This document shows, one piece after another, positions 31,846-43,779 of a stretch of DNA of 64,000 nucleotides. The notes under the pieces are model-generated. The model saw only the letters and a program-made list of their open reading frames with translations. It was not told the origin of the DNA and did no database searches. The DNA is taken from the NCBI GenBank assembly GCA_905221605.1, contig CAJNDS010000031.1, forward strand, positions 186,734 through 250,733. The letters run 5' to 3'. The position numbers were made by a program, and so were the translations under genes. Position 1 is the stretch's first letter; every line of letters starts with the position of its first letter. This DNA is from Symbiodinium natans. Its lineage: Eukaryota; Sar; Dinophyceae; Suessiales; Symbiodiniaceae.

Positions 31846-34210
31846 TCAATACAGAATGCACCGTAACAAAAACAAAACCTCAAGCCGGCCGAGGCGGGTC
31901 GATGAAGCACATTTACGGCGTTCAGTGGCCGGTCCCAAGAAACCGCAAGCTACATGCGTCCGAGTTGCTACAGATCGAACGGAAGCATTAGCAATCTCGA
32001 GCGGGTTTGCAAGCTGCAGCTTCCTGAGGCAGTCGGAGAACAAATGACACAAGGCGAAAAAACGTGCACATTTTCGGGGCACAGACTCGAGCCAGGTAGA
32101 GAATTCGGCAGCGGAGTCTCGCTGTCCACCTAGAAAGTCAGGCCTCAGCAACGGAGTGATCTTCGGAAGACGTGAAGGGTCCGAGAGCTCTCGGGCCGAG
32201 ACAAGATCTCCTGTCCCAGCATGTCAATTGCTGCCTGCCGCCCACCCCGGTTTACGCGAGACCTGGCAGATGCCAAGGCAAGCATCGGAAGCATCGGCAT
32301 CAAACGGATCGTTGGCGCGTCTGATGAAAGAAACGTGAGCCCGTGTGATGCCCTGTTTTGTGCCCCGTGATGCCCGGCCTCATCTTGGAGCTGACCCTGG
32401 AAAGAAGCAGTCCGACAGCGTAGTGGGCAACCCGGGCCTTTGCCAGCCGTGAACCCAATGCTTCGATCCAAGTGTAGTTCTTGTCGGGTTGGGTGTGAAA
32501 GTTGATGAGTTTGCTGAGCCCCAAGAAAGCATGTGCCCTCCTTACCTCCTGTTAAGCGCGTCACAAGCTCATAGGTCTCCCACAGCTTCATGCGACTTCC
32601 CATTTGCTCGATTATGGTACGCCCGCATACGCCCGTTGGCAGTTCAGCCCTTTGCTCACTCGCACGAGGGACACTCGCCACTCTCACACGGATCGTCATC
32701 GGCAGCAGCAGCAGGAGAAGCAGCAGGAGTTGTTACGGACACTTGCATAGCAGCACACCCACAGATCTTTAGGATCTAGACTCTAGACGTACAGCAGGCT
32801 TCGCATGACAACTTTAATGGGTTTTGCTATTCCTAGGTGACGAATGTAAGGGTCCAGTGCAACTATTGCAAAAATGGGGTTCAGTTGCAATTTCCGGCCA
32901 ACAAGCACAAAGATCCCGACACCAGATTCATCTTCGATGAGTTGTACGTGGGATGCCTGGAGGCAAAAGCGCCAATGCTCCGTGCTCCGTGTTCACATCA
33001 GACACAGTCCTGCCTTCATGGGAAGTGCAGAGCACATGGCAATTCCTCTGGACACGTCGCTGAGACCGGAGATGCAGGCCTGATAACTTGAGCCGTTGAA
33101 GAGTCCGCTTGCGACTCTAGGAGAGCACCTGCCAAATGACGGAAGAGGGCAGCCTCACGTCCAGCACCTACCGGAGCCATGTTGGTCAGCAGCGATTCTT
33201 GTTGCACAAGGAGTGTTTCTCAAAATGAACTCCGGAGTGAGGGGCAGGCAATAGTTACACCGCGATGGTCGGAAAAACTATCCTTGGGCTGCTGCCATGC
33301 GTTCATGAGGCGTGGGCTCAAGCAGAAAGACTTTCCGAGACGCACGCTCTCAGGGCCGCCTCCAGCATAAACATAATCAGCATTTGGTATTCCTTCCGCA
33401 GACAAGGATGATTCCACACACCTGGGAAGCCGAGACACCAAGAAAACATGCCAGCCTGCATAGTACACAATCGCCTCGGCTGTGAAAGGCGACGTTGTTG
33501 GGTGTGCAGGTGGGCGAGAGCAAACTCCGTTTCACGCATGCGGTGTGCAGCACATGAGCCCGCATGGCACCACCAGCCACTACATGCATCTGGCTTTGAC
33601 AGTGCCCACTCTTTCATAGACCCAATGTACACAGAATGTTCCGAAGAAAGCAGAGTGTGCATCTTCTAGTTTGAAGCACTACCCTTGGCGAGCTGGGCTT
33701 GATGTTGTATTGCCCGATTGCCAGATCCAGCTCCACGAAGAGTATGAGTGGCCAAGCAAGGTTTATTGACTTTGTGCACAGATCGTTGGCTTTATCCGCA
33801 CACCAAGGTAGACTGTTCGGGTTCCTCGTCATCGCCTTGACTGTTGGCGCGGCAATGGAGACGAGCAGTGTGCGCCCAAGATTGCCCAAGAATTCAAAAA
33901 GGTGGGCCAAGGAGGGCACTGTCCGGAGGAACGCACAAACACAGCCAGAGCTGAGACGCGCACGTGTCCAGCTTCTGCGCTGTGAATACAAGAAGGTGTG
34001 AATCGCCTGGCTTCACTCGAGGTCAAAACCGCAAAAACTCTGACCAAAAGAAATCGGAACAGCTCGCTGGGATGGAAGTGTCGAAGTTGCCTGGCCTGGC
34101 CATCGAGGAGGCAGGTAGATGGTGGCTCCACTGCGTAGGGCCTTTGGAAAAAAATGCACAGCAAAACAACACCCTGCGATCCACAAAAGCCAGGTGACTG
34201 TATTCTCTCA
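31846..34210 (-). CDS. Cluster of candidate exons, unassigned minus-strand gene
   Basis: Minus-strand order. About 34100-34020: LLDGQARQLRHFHPSELFRF. 33950-33690: LGRTLLVSIAAPTVKAMTRN, then DLCTKSINLAWPLILFVELD. 33660-33570: HSVYIGSMKEWALSKPDACS. 33450-33230: HVFLVSRLPRCVESSLSAEG, then NADYVYAGGGPESVRLGKSF. 33190-33100: APVGAGREAALFRHLAGALL. 32965-32840: HVQLIEDESGVGIFVLVGRK. 32620-32550: MGSRMKLWETYELVTRLTGG. 32490-32380: KNYTWIEALGSRLAKARVAH. 32150-31960: LRPDFLGGQRDSAAEFSTWL. This density of protein-like sequence on one strand supports a real large gene or two, but I recognise no domain. Confidence 0.42.
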
Positions 34211-34372
34211 CCAGTCCACGCTACAGTGCCCCAAACGCCCTACTGCCCCTCAGCCCATACCCTCGCAGACCCCCCTTGTCAGCCGTTGCACTCGAAAACC
34301 CACATTTGCCGCCGTCGAGCTTCGGCCGTCCTGGCTCCCCCGTGCACTCCCCAACCGCGAAGCTTACCGCCT

Positions 34373-35609
34373 TCAACGTGGACACTGGTTTTGGCCTCCG
34401 GACTGTCCCTGGACCTTTCCTGCCCCTCTATTAAGCCTGCAGCCCACACATTGGACACCAACAGGCCGAACACCTTCTGCGCCCCATGACATGCCAACAA
34501 ACGAGAATCCAACCCCCGGTTTTGTTGGGAAAACTGAGCTCCGTAAAGCAGTCGGCAAATTACCGTATAGGCCCGCTGCCGTTTCGACGTGGCTGACGCC
34601 TGACTCTTTCATGCCATGCTTCAGATGGACTGCATCGACAAAATGCATGCAAGTAAGAACTGGACCTATACTTAACGGCCATGAGTACCACTGCCTGTTG
34701 CAGCAGCACAGCCGTGCCACAGCGCTTCAATCGAACACGACATAGACTTGCTCAGGAGGGGCATACGGCTAGGACTGAAAGCCATGGTGGCACCTGAAGC
34801 GAAGCAGTTTCTCTGCTCTGGCCACCGCACTTCCAGGCTTTCCGCCTGGCTGCAATGCCCTGCATGATGAACACCTGACGAATAGCTCAGAACTGACTCA
34901 TCCCGCCTGATGATTCCAGCAGCATCTTTCTCCAGAACTCGGCAAGAGGCCTGAGGACATCATGACAGACATGAAACATCATAGAAACAACTCGGGGGCG
35001 TGAAAGCAACAGCGGCATGATCATGTGCATCCGATTCTGAGCGTCGGTCAAGCCAGCCACTTCCAGCAAGGCGTCGTCTCCTAGCGTGGAAGATTTCAAT
35101 GTACAATTAGATTTCAACTCAAACTCTTCTTGCTATGATGACAGAGCTGAACCAGAGCTACGAGGCGATACAAGTCTTAGCGAGCCCCGGGAACACCGCG
35201 CCTGCGGCCGAGCAGATTGACTCAGCCAAGCTTCGAATGAGTTCCGGAACCTTTGCAAGCATCGCAAGCATGGCGGAAGCCACTTGATTTACAGACCTCT
35301 TTGCGCAGTGGAGAAAAGCTGCTTGTAGAACTGCGCTTGATGTTGTGATGAGTGATGAGTGGTTCCGCAGTCCTTTGTGGCCACCATACCTGTGCCCCAC
35401 CTTCACACATGTCGCTCGTTGTTGACGATCGCAAGTGCTTCACATTCCAGACGGTCTGAACTGCAGCCACAGGTGAAACACTGCTCAACCTTCTCAACCT
35501 GATGAGTCTCCGAGCACCAGGCATCGTTAATGGAATTAGCGCCAAGCTGTGTGCGCACATCGTCACAATTGGACAGACCTGAGTGCCAGCTCTCCAGATT
35601 CTCCAACAC
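34373..35609 (-). CDS. Cluster of candidate exons, unassigned minus-strand gene
   Basis: Minus-strand order. 35609-35403: MLENLESWHSGLSNCDDVRT, with a Cys cluster VEQCFTCGCSSDRLECEAL. 35335-35160: AVLQAAFLHCAKRSVNQVAS, then MLAMLAKVPELIRSLAESIC. 35110-34905: LGDDALLEVAGLTDAQNRMH, then SMMFHVCHDVLRPLAEFWRK. 34640-34500: MHFVDAVHLKHGMKESGVSH. Helical, Leu-rich segments dominate. It is probably continuous with the clusters on either side. An overlapping plus-strand 208-codon frame (34119-34745) is Pro/Thr-rich and looks non-coding. Confidence 0.4.
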
Positions 35610-36084
35610 GCGCGGCTAGCCGAGCATTGTCTATTGCCTCACTCTGTCCTTGACTCAAAGGAAAATCACAACGGATGTATGCTGGCGAAAGCAAAGCTGA
35701 AAAGTACATCACCATACTGTACGGCCTAGGCTCCTTTCACGTGTCTTGTGTCCGGAGAGCACAAAAAGGAGTTGGAGAGTGGAAACGAACGGAACCCAGT
35801 CGCCCTGAGCTTGCATATCCAACCCTTTTCGTGCCTTTTTCGAAGGCTTGTGCCGAGTCAGTTTCCTGAGATTGAGAAACATGTCGCAGATTCTTCGGAG
35901 AAGAGCACGAGATATCAGTTCTCGGACGGACTTGGAGAAAGAACTTCACGGCCAGCGCAGGCACTGCATGGGTCACGAACGATCGAACCATCACTAAAAA
36001 ACCAAACAACTATAAAGGTGGACGAGGCGGGCATAGAAGTGGATGTTACTGTGACATCACAGGTTCGTTTTCCGAGTGGGGCCG

Positions 36085-36990
36085 GTTGGTAAAGGCGTCT
36101 TCATTGGAGAAGATCCTGACCATTCGGCTACCCATCGACGAGTCAAGAACCTCATCACACAGCATTATACTGAAGATTGCCTCATCATGCCTGAAAGTTC
36201 ACGCACCAGAGTTCAGCATCCTAGGTCCGCTGTATGTTGCTTGGGCAACTCGAAACTGGCAAATACGGGACTTGACATGGAACCACAGCATCAACACAAC
36301 AGATCGGTGAGGTACTGGTGAGGTCGAGGAAGCTCTTCGAAAGCATCTAGAGCATGCTTTAAGGCTGTCAGGCGATGCGCCCTACAGCACAGAAATTGGC
36401 AACCCAGAGCCTTCGCAAAGCCTTCTGCAGTGCAATACAAGTCAGTACCAGCATGCGAACGATGGGAAGCACTCCATATCTGGGATTGCACGCACAAGCC
36501 TGTATGACGCGCCTCCCCACATGCATACTGACTGCTCCCGTGCACGAAGCCACACCCTGGACTTGCTCGTTCTCAGCACAATGATGCGACAGCAGGCGTG
36601 AGAACTCAATAGGGTCGAAGAGAGTCCTCTGCTGGGCACCGAGCAGTCTGAAGCAGCTTTCGAGGAACCCACGGACTTTGGCGTGTCCTGTATTGAAAGC
36701 TTTTTCATTATTGAAAGCTTTTTCATCTTGCCATATCTTGCCTTCGAAGGCGTGACATTCAACCTGTACACGGAGGCCTCTGATGGCGCAGGGAAACCGA
36801 CATGAACATCACGTCCAGGTGGCGATCTGGCGGAGAGTCAGACAATTCCAGAGGTGAGAAGGGGATCATCAAAGCTCAGCGTGGGCTGCGGCCGTGCTTT
36901 GAAGTGCATTCTATGGCCTGGAGATGTCTACATGAACGACTCCCTCCTTTGGATCTGACGGCGCGTTCGGATCCACCACCACCTGCAAAA
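36085..36990 (-). CDS. Cluster of candidate exons, unassigned minus-strand gene
   Basis: Minus-strand order. About 36987-36920: VVVDPNAPSDPKEGVVHVDI, flanked by CAG and GC. About 36775-36725: VECHAFEGKIWQDEKAF. 36690-36540: GHAKVRGFLESCFRLLGAQQ, then LFDPIEFSRLLSHHCAENEQ. 36385-36310: LTALKHALDAFEELPRPHQY. 36300-36205: LMLWFHVKSRICQFRVAQAT. 36195-36085: DEAIFSIMLCDEVLDSSMGS. The DPIEFSRLL...NEQ stretch faintly recalls ubiquitin-specific proteases, but no catalytic Cys or His box was found. A 21-base direct repeat (GAAAGCTTTTTCAT type) sits at 36690-36728. Confidence 0.38.
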
Positions 36991-38333
36991 GACGCACACA
37001 AAGCCCATCACGAGAGTTCACCGAGCTGCCTCCATGTCACGCATGTGTCGGTGATACGGGAAGAGGCACCAACACCTCGAGAAGACATCATGACGTCAAA
37101 CCAGGGCTCAGAGTCTGTGACTGAGGTTCGAACCACCGCTCCTCACACTCCTGCAGGCAACACTGAGGCTTATCATTGCGTGTTGAGAGTTTAGCTCTGC
37201 GTATTCTGAGTAAGCTTGCTAGAAGCGCCAGTTCTCCTCATCATGATCCAAGCTTTTCTCGACAAGCCTGGACGCAGGAGGTGCACAACGCACAGCCTGT
37301 CGAACTTCGCACCTCTCTCTTTGTCTCTCTTTTGGCTTCCCTCTCTCAGATCCCCACGGAAGTGTGCAGCCGACCGCGACGCCCCAAGGCTTCGCTAAAT
37401 GGCAGCCCATCGCCTTGGCCAGGGCACTTAAAGTTCTTAAAGTTCTTAAAGCACACTCTGCCGACTTTGTTTTCGGAGCCAACTGAGCACAAAACCCGCC
37501 CTGCGGAAACTGCTGGGTCCCGAATTCCCACCCGTTCATGATGAATTCATGGCACCTCTACAAAACAATGCTTGCATCCAGCCGAAGAGCCACCGGGTGT
37601 GTTCAAACCTTCGCGGCAGGAGCCACAATGCATTCCTCCAGTACACTCCGAGATCTAACTAGCAGCGCTTGGTTTTCGGATTCTGCAATGGCGCCGCTCC
37701 AAGCATGACGATCTCTTCCTGTGGTCTTTGCCAACACTTGGTACGAGCAAACTGTGTTTCAGCCCAAGCATGCCTGCTCTGGAACTATAGAGCTGGCCAG
37801 CGGCAGTTCAAATCATGACAACAAGCTGCGCAGAAACCATGCCGCAAGCTTCGCGTCAAGGCACTAGGATGTACGATGTCCCAAGCGCGAATATGGCCCG
37901 CGCACAGTGCTTAACGGGAACAGGTGGGAACGATGCCAACAGCATGCCAAATGCTGTCAGCACGGGTCAGACACCTCGGACTGTCGGCAACGCTCAGTTC
38001 TTGCGCTGCTTCTCTGCCAGCCTGCTGCTGTTCAAAAGAATAGCGTCTGCACCCTGCGATCTGCACACAGTCAGCCACGTTCAAATCTGGAAACAGCATT
38101 TTTCGCGTGGCACGATCCCCTGGCGTAAGCCAGGACGGCCCTGTACGGCTGAAGCTGCGTTTCATATGTACAAGGAATGGTCTAGGAATATCATGAAATA
38201 TCCCATTTCTTCGAACGGGGAGAGCAATGGAGCAATGTCCCACCTTGCTGTTCAAACGGAGACTGACATTAGCAAAACGGCAAACAAAATCAAAGCACCG
38301 TGGAGCACCTTTGGCTGCGGCATGTCTCATGAC
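36991..38333 (-). other. Mostly unassigned; weak exon-like frame at 38080-37950
   Basis: The minus strand near 38080-37950 reads DLNVADCVQIAGCRRYSFEQ then AGREAAQELSVADSPRC, possibly an exon. The rest, including 37.2-37.9 kb, holds only short frames. Confidence 0.28.
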
Positions 38334-39966
38334 TCATGCTGCTTCGACAATATCCACTTCGAATTCTTGCTGAAGATCCTTGGACTCTTTTTGGTCCTTC
38401 TGCTCTAAAAACTTTTGCAAGCACTGCAAGAGTGGCAAATGCTGCTCTGCAACTGCGAAACTATGAAATGCGGAGACACTAGCTGGACTCGCTGCAGCAT
38501 TGCCAGTGCGACGCAGCTTGGATGCCAGAACGTCTGAGGCACCAACAGAGAGCAAGAAGGGGCGATCGTGCACCCCGAGCAGTAAAGCCAGATGAGATGC
38601 GTGCAAGGGTCTGGAAGAAGCCGCTGAAGCCGCTGGAACTGTCAACAAAGAGCCTGAGGAATCCCATGAATGTCCAGTATCATCCTTTGCAACCTCAACT
38701 TTCAATGACCGAAGAGACGGAAGCAGATAGCCCACAGCCAGAAGGTCCCGAAGCCCTGTGCTGCAGAAGTGCCGCGATACCCGGATCAGGCCCTCGATGC
38801 GCTGTCCGGGCCTTCGGCTCATCCGCCCCAGGGCAACACTGGGACCCCGCACGAACAAGTGCTCCAAACCGGGTGCCAAGTGCGCCAGCACAGAAAGATC
38901 GCATCGACAGTGGGAGGAATGCCACGTGGATCCGCTGCCCCGTACCACGGCGACAAAACTCAGGTCACGCAGCTTCTTGAGCTGCGGCTGCTCAGGCTCG
39001 GAGCTTTGGACTTTTTGGCTCTCCTTCCTGGGCTCCCTCTGTTCCCTGTGTTCCCTGTATTCCCTGTGTGGGGACAATGCTCCAATGGGCAGCTCTAACG
39101 TCGACATGGTCCGGCGTGGTAGGCTAGCCTCCGCACCCTCCACATGCTCTGCTTCCGGGCCATCCCCGCCCGCATCCACGGCATCTGCACTCGCAGCACT
39201 CCCAAAACTCGCAGCACGAGAGGCATCTGGCAGATCGGCATTGTGATCCAGCCACACAACCTCATCCTCGGAATCTGTGGTCTCTGCATCACACGCCTCC
39301 GCCTCGGTGTCAGAGGCCTCCACCTTCAAATAGTCGCAGACCAACCGCTCCAAGTTTGGAAAGCAGGCCAACCATGATATGGGCAGGGATGCCATATGAG
39401 CCCCAGTGTTGTGAGAGAAACTTCCCAAATTGAAGTACGGGTCGCACTCAATGACCAAGGAACGTAACGCAGGCATCTGACATCTCGACTGGCAGAAATT
39501 CTCAAGATCACGTCCTCGAAAACCACTCAGAGATAAGCTCTCCAGATGTATACACTTGGCCAGTTGCGGAAAGGACAATGCGCTGGAACCCAGACGATTG
39601 GGACCGTGTCCTGTGATTTTCAGACATCGAATACTGGGTCCGAATCTGTCCAGAAGAACATTCAAGAAGAGTAAGTCTTCTGGATCCGGGGTCAGACTCC
39701 CCCAAAGACAGGGCTCCAAGACAGCCTGCGTGCACGTCGGGTAGCTTGATTGGCATGAAAATGGCAACCCTAGCCCAGGATCTACACCTACACTGACCTA
39801 CGCCCTTCCATGCCAGGGGCATCATGATCATCATGTTCCATCTCCTTCCGACCTCCTGCCAACGGCGAGACGCCACTGCACATCGAAGACGCTCGCTGAG
39901 GGAGCAGCAGGCCAGGCAGTTGCAAAGGACATCCAGGGGCAGCACGGACGTCATGGACCGATTCAT
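38334..39966 (-). CDS. F-box protein with LRR-like C-terminal region
   Basis: The N-terminal exon (39966 to about 39800) reads VLPLDVLCNCLACCSLSERL then RCAVASRRWQEVGRRWN, a typical F-box that would bind Skp1 in an SCF ubiquitin ligase. The second open stretch (about 39790-38334, roughly 470 codons) starts in another frame. It has leucine-rich segments (FGPSIRCLKITGHG, IHLESLSLSGFRG, MPALRSLVIECDP, FPNLERLVCDYLK, LRDLLAVGYLLPSLRSLKVE), then acidic and Glu/Arg low-complexity parts (REYREHREQREPRKESQ). The switch of frame near 39795 needs either a very short intron or a 1-2 base indel; no normal-length intron fits. Substrate unknown. It lies directly downstream of the J-protein gene on the same strand. 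Confidence 0.72.
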
Positions 39967-40361
39967 GGGAGAGCTGTTTGAGATGCGAGAGGTCTCTCTC
40001 CCCGAAAAAATGTCTAAGAGTGCTACATATGACTGCTACATGACGCCCTAACTTTTGCCCCATCATCATGCAGTTGTCGTTTTTATGCCGATCTCTGAAA
40101 AGCCAGCCGTTGCTCTCTATGCTCAGTTGATGAAGCTGGCCAGAAGCTGCTCTCGAGCAGCTTTGGAGCAGCCTTGTTTTTCTTAGCAACAGGAAGGAGT
40201 GCGAGTACGGCCAGCCTTGTCAAGTCTGTTAGAGCAGCAACCTTAGATGACCTTACGGGAAATTGCGGGAAAACTCGGGCACCATCACGCCGTGTCCCTT
40301 CACACTCAAGTGCTGCATCTACTTGAGTATCAGAAGCTCTGCAGCGGCCCGGACCACTTTT

Positions 40362-40859
40362 CTATGGAGGCACGCAAAGCGGTCCAGTAGAGACCAGAGC
40401 CTCATTAGTCATAACGACTTCCAGGACCAGGTGTAGGACCGTGGGGGACATGGTAGGACCTTGCAGGAAATAGGCCGTGGCAGCTAGGCATAGACGCCTG
40501 GCAATCCACCATGAAGAACAGAATTGCCGATGCAACTCTGACACAGGCTTGTGTCTGGTGAGTCTGTCTGCATCATCTTGAAGAAGTCTTGATGTCCGCT
40601 CTGTGTCCCGTTGCCGCGTCACCAGATTCTCGTGGCCATGGCAGCTGGCTGGACTCATGGCATAGGCAAAGCCGGCAAAGCCATCAGAACACACGCGGCC
40701 CGGTCCCACAGCTAGCCTGCAAGTCGTGACAGAAAGGGTCTGCATCCTCGAAAGTGTAGACCTCGGAGAAGTTGCAAATCTACTACAACACGGACCGGAT
40801 AAGTGCATTAAGACTTCTGTGATCGCATGCAAAAAAGCAGGATTTATCGGCGGGTTCAC
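40362..40859 (-). CDS. Carnitine/choline O-acyltransferase-like C-terminal fragment
   Basis: A 165-codon frame. The core TLSVTTCRLAVGPGRVCSDG followed by FAGFAYAMSPASCHGHENLV and RDTERTSRLLQDDADRL resembles the C-terminal signature of the family (LSTS, then GFGPVxxDGYGVxY, then a helix with SxRFxxxLxxAL). These enzymes transfer acyl groups between CoA and carnitine in mitochondria or peroxisomes. Only the last quarter of such a protein would fit. The catalytic His lies upstream in the family and is absent here, because the DNAJA gene occupies the space before it. I therefore read this as a truncated relic or a chance resemblance. Confidence 0.35.
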   Translation of the reverse strand: MNPPINPAFLHAITEVLMHLSGPCCSRFATSPRSTLSRMQTLSVTTCRLAVGPGRVCSDGFAGFAYAMSPASCHGHENLVTRQRDTERTSRLLQDDADRLTRHKPVSELHRQFCSSWWIARRLCLAATAYFLQGPTMSPTVLHLVLEVVMTNEALVSTGPLCVPP

Positions 40860-40948
40860 GGGATCTTGGTGCTGAGAACGGAATTTTCCGAATGAAGCTG
40901 GTTCTTTGGGGAATTTGAGAAAGCCATGCCCGTGACACGGACCCTATC

Positions 40949-43673
40949 CTATGGCAGTCGAGCTACCTCTACCTCGCCCGTTTCGGCGAGATGTTCAGTC
41001 CGTGGAAGCACGTTATCGAGGAGAGAGATGACTGCGACATCGAGTTTCTCAGGAAAGCAGACATTTATCTCCAAGAAGAGATTTCCATAGCTGAACGGCC
41101 TGCCCTTCAGTGGCATGCCCTGCTCCTTCATCGCCTGGATACGCAAGCATTGCACCAAAGCCATTGCAAACTCATCGCTTAAGGCATCTTACTCCCCACG
41201 GCCTCGCCTTGACACATGGCCCCGCCAGCTCCATGGGCTCCCCCCGTAGCCGCCGACGCCCATCCAAATGCTGAATCACACGCTTGAAGCCGACCAGGGC
41301 CTCCAAAGCAAGGAAAGAGGAGTCTCCAGATTGTCAGAGGGGCCAAACAGGGAGAACTGACGATCCCCACCTCTGCAAGGCTGATGTCCAGTTTCATGAA
41401 GAGGTCGGCATCTCGCCGTCTGAAACGAGGGTGCTCTAGCTCGTGGAGGACCACGATCAAGTCCCCCACTTCTAGACCTGGTTGCTCATCGGCCTTTGTC
41501 ACATCACGATCAGACACGGGCTGCAGCGACCGCCAGCAACAGTCGCATCATCATGATATCAAGACAAACATGCAAGGACAGCAGGAGTGAGCCTTCCCGG
41601 CAAAGCAGATTGCCTGCCCATGGCCCGAACCTCGTTCGATGAAGACCGTGAGCTCCTCCTGCACGTGGTGGGCTTTCCTGAGACATTATTTTTCTTGTGG
41701 GAGGTGCCAGGCCAGAATCGGACCTAAACATCGGACCTGCAAAAACAACAGCACTTAAACACTTCGACTTGAATATTCAGAGAGACCAGCCCTGTCCAGG
41801 TCGGACCTTAGTCTGACAAGATTCTGAGTTCGGCTTGGCAAAAAACACAGAAAATGGGCTCTACGACTCCACAAGCGGTGTGGATGAACGTCCCTTTCCG
41901 TTTCGATGCCGTTTCAAGAACCTTCTTTTTGTAGTTCAGGTACTTCTTGAGATCTGTCAACGACCTTGCGCGTGATGAGCATGGAGTGCGAGTGCCCACT
42001 GTAAAGTTGCCTTCAGCTGAAACTCAACTGTTAATGAACTTTAGTGGTAGCCATGGAGGGGTGTGCAGTATTTGAAATATCTTTGCTTGAAGCTCTGTCA
42101 AGGAACTCCAAGGAAACCGGCAGCGCCACAAACCTGTCCTTGCTCTTCCTTCGTCCAGCACCTGCAGCCATGCGCGCAAAGCCTGCATACTGCATACTTG
42201 CACAATCTCACTCAAAACCACCCTACCCAAGCTGCTACCTCTTAGCAGCATTTCCGCGAGTTCTTCAGGAGATGACGGGGGCCCAGTGTAGAACAGCCTG
42301 TCTCCTGGCCAAGCCCACCACAAGACTGCCTCACCACATGGCGTGTTCACCCAACAGCACTCCAAAAGCTCCTTTCTCGTCATACTCCCGGCGTCTTTCC
42401 GGGTTGCTCAGCACTTCGTAAGCGAAACTGATCTCTTTGAACCTGCAGGAGCTGTGGGACATGGTGGGACAACCCCACCGCAACAAGCATCGCAACCCGG
42501 CCGCCAAAAACAAACCACGAAAGCGACTCATATCTACGTGTATATATGCATACAGAAAAGACTATGTATGTATAGATGTACATGTACACATCTACACATC
42601 CACACATGTGTATCGCCATACATCTACACATCCATACACCTACACCTCCACACATCTTTACGTATACATGGTATATAGACAGCCATCTACGTATACACAT
42701 ATGTAGGTATATGTATATCTACACGTCTATGCGCATGTAACAATATGTGCGCAGGACATTTATGTGCCATATGTCCGCACGTTTTCCCTTGAAGGGTTTC
42801 TCAAGGCTTTGAGTTTTTCAGGCGCCTAGTAAACGCAAAGAGGCCGTAAAATAGAAAATGATTTTGGCCTTTCAACACTCTAAGGTTTTAAAGACTTCAA
42901 AGTGCCTTTCAGATTCAGTATTTCTTTGTAGCAATTTCAAGGGCCCGTCTACAAGCTTCACACGCAGAGCTGAAACTCGCCACCTCCCTTCTTATGGATA
43001 CCAGTGGTCGGATCGCAGCTGTGTCAATAGTCACTACATCCAGTACTTCCAGTTTCCCTTATTTCCGGCCCTTGTACATTTTTCAACCCTTTAAAAATTG
43101 GAACTTCCGTATCCGTAAGCTCTTTAGCTTGAATAATTATCTCCTTTTTGAGGAATTGAAGAGATTAAAGAAGTTGAGTGCGCACAATGGCGCACAATGG
43201 CTGATTTCCGCGCCTGATATGAGTCATGGCTCCATCGTTGATCCCCGCCATCTTTTAACACAAACCCTTCAGCTCAACCCTAAACACGAACCCCTAAACC
43301 TTAACCGGGTGCGGGGTGAATACCATTGCGAGGGAGGGGCTGGGGAGGGGGTGGGATACCTGCCCGGGATCATGACATGCTTTCTCTTTCTACAGTGTGC
43401 GTACACGTCTCTCATGGATTGGAAGGCGTCCAGCCGAATCTGCAGTGCTAGGGCCCTGGCCTCTCTGGGTTTCCACCTTTGTCTGGATGATGGGTCCAGG
43501 CTAGAGTCCTCCAAACCAGCAAAAACAAGTCAGAATATAACAGGTTGGGTTCCCCTTTCGGGGGGAGAACTTTGGGCGAGTCGCGTCCTGAAGGCCCTCT
43601 TGATATCGGATGAACTTGCAGTCTTCGGCAGTTGCAACGTGGAGTACAGCGCGAACTGGATTGACTGCGACAT
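40949..43673 (-). CDS. DNAJA-type J-protein (Hsp40), multi-exon
   Basis: Start Met at 43673: MSQSIQFALYSTLQLPKTAS continues SSDIKRAFRTRLA (J helices I-II). 43500-43460: WTHHPDKGGNPE (HPD motif). 42443-42370: FKEISFAYEVLSNPERRREY (helices III-IV). The C-terminal peptide-binding domain follows. 41658-41593: EELTVFIERGSGHGQAICFA. 41493-41371: DEQPGLEVGDLIVVLHELEH then DLFMKLDISLAE. 41301 to about 41188: ALVGFKRVIQHLDGRRRLRG. 41134-40949: AMKEQGMPLKGRPFSYGNLF, NVCFPEKLD and the acidic end HLAETGEVEVARLP. This is the order of Ydj1/DNAJA proteins, cytosolic Hsp70 co-chaperones. The Cys-rich zinc finger expected between 42370 and 41660 was not found. Introns include GC donors (41592) and one of about 1 kb (43459-42444). 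Confidence 0.82.
42535..42735. repeat. TACA/TGTA-rich low-complexity DNA in the J-protein intron
   Basis: Diverged ACATCTACACATCC and GTATATATGCATAC motifs over about 200 bases, inside the 1 kb intron of the DNAJA-type gene. Confidence 0.8.
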
Positions 43674-43779
43674 GGCTCCAGTGGCTGGCATCGAGGAATG
43701 TGCCGAGCGCTGCAAGGCAGTCATGAACCAGGCACGTTGGACATGAAGCTTCTCTCAGAAACGCAGCGTCATCTCCACA

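Noticed and set aside
34119-34745. 208-codon plus-strand frame
   Set aside because: Pro/Thr/Arg-rich without motif; the minus strand carries better protein-like segments and matches the block orientation.
39001-39030. TTTTTGGCTCTCC considered as another spliced-leader relic
   Set aside because: Differs from the leader after GGCTC and lies inside the F-box protein reading frame.
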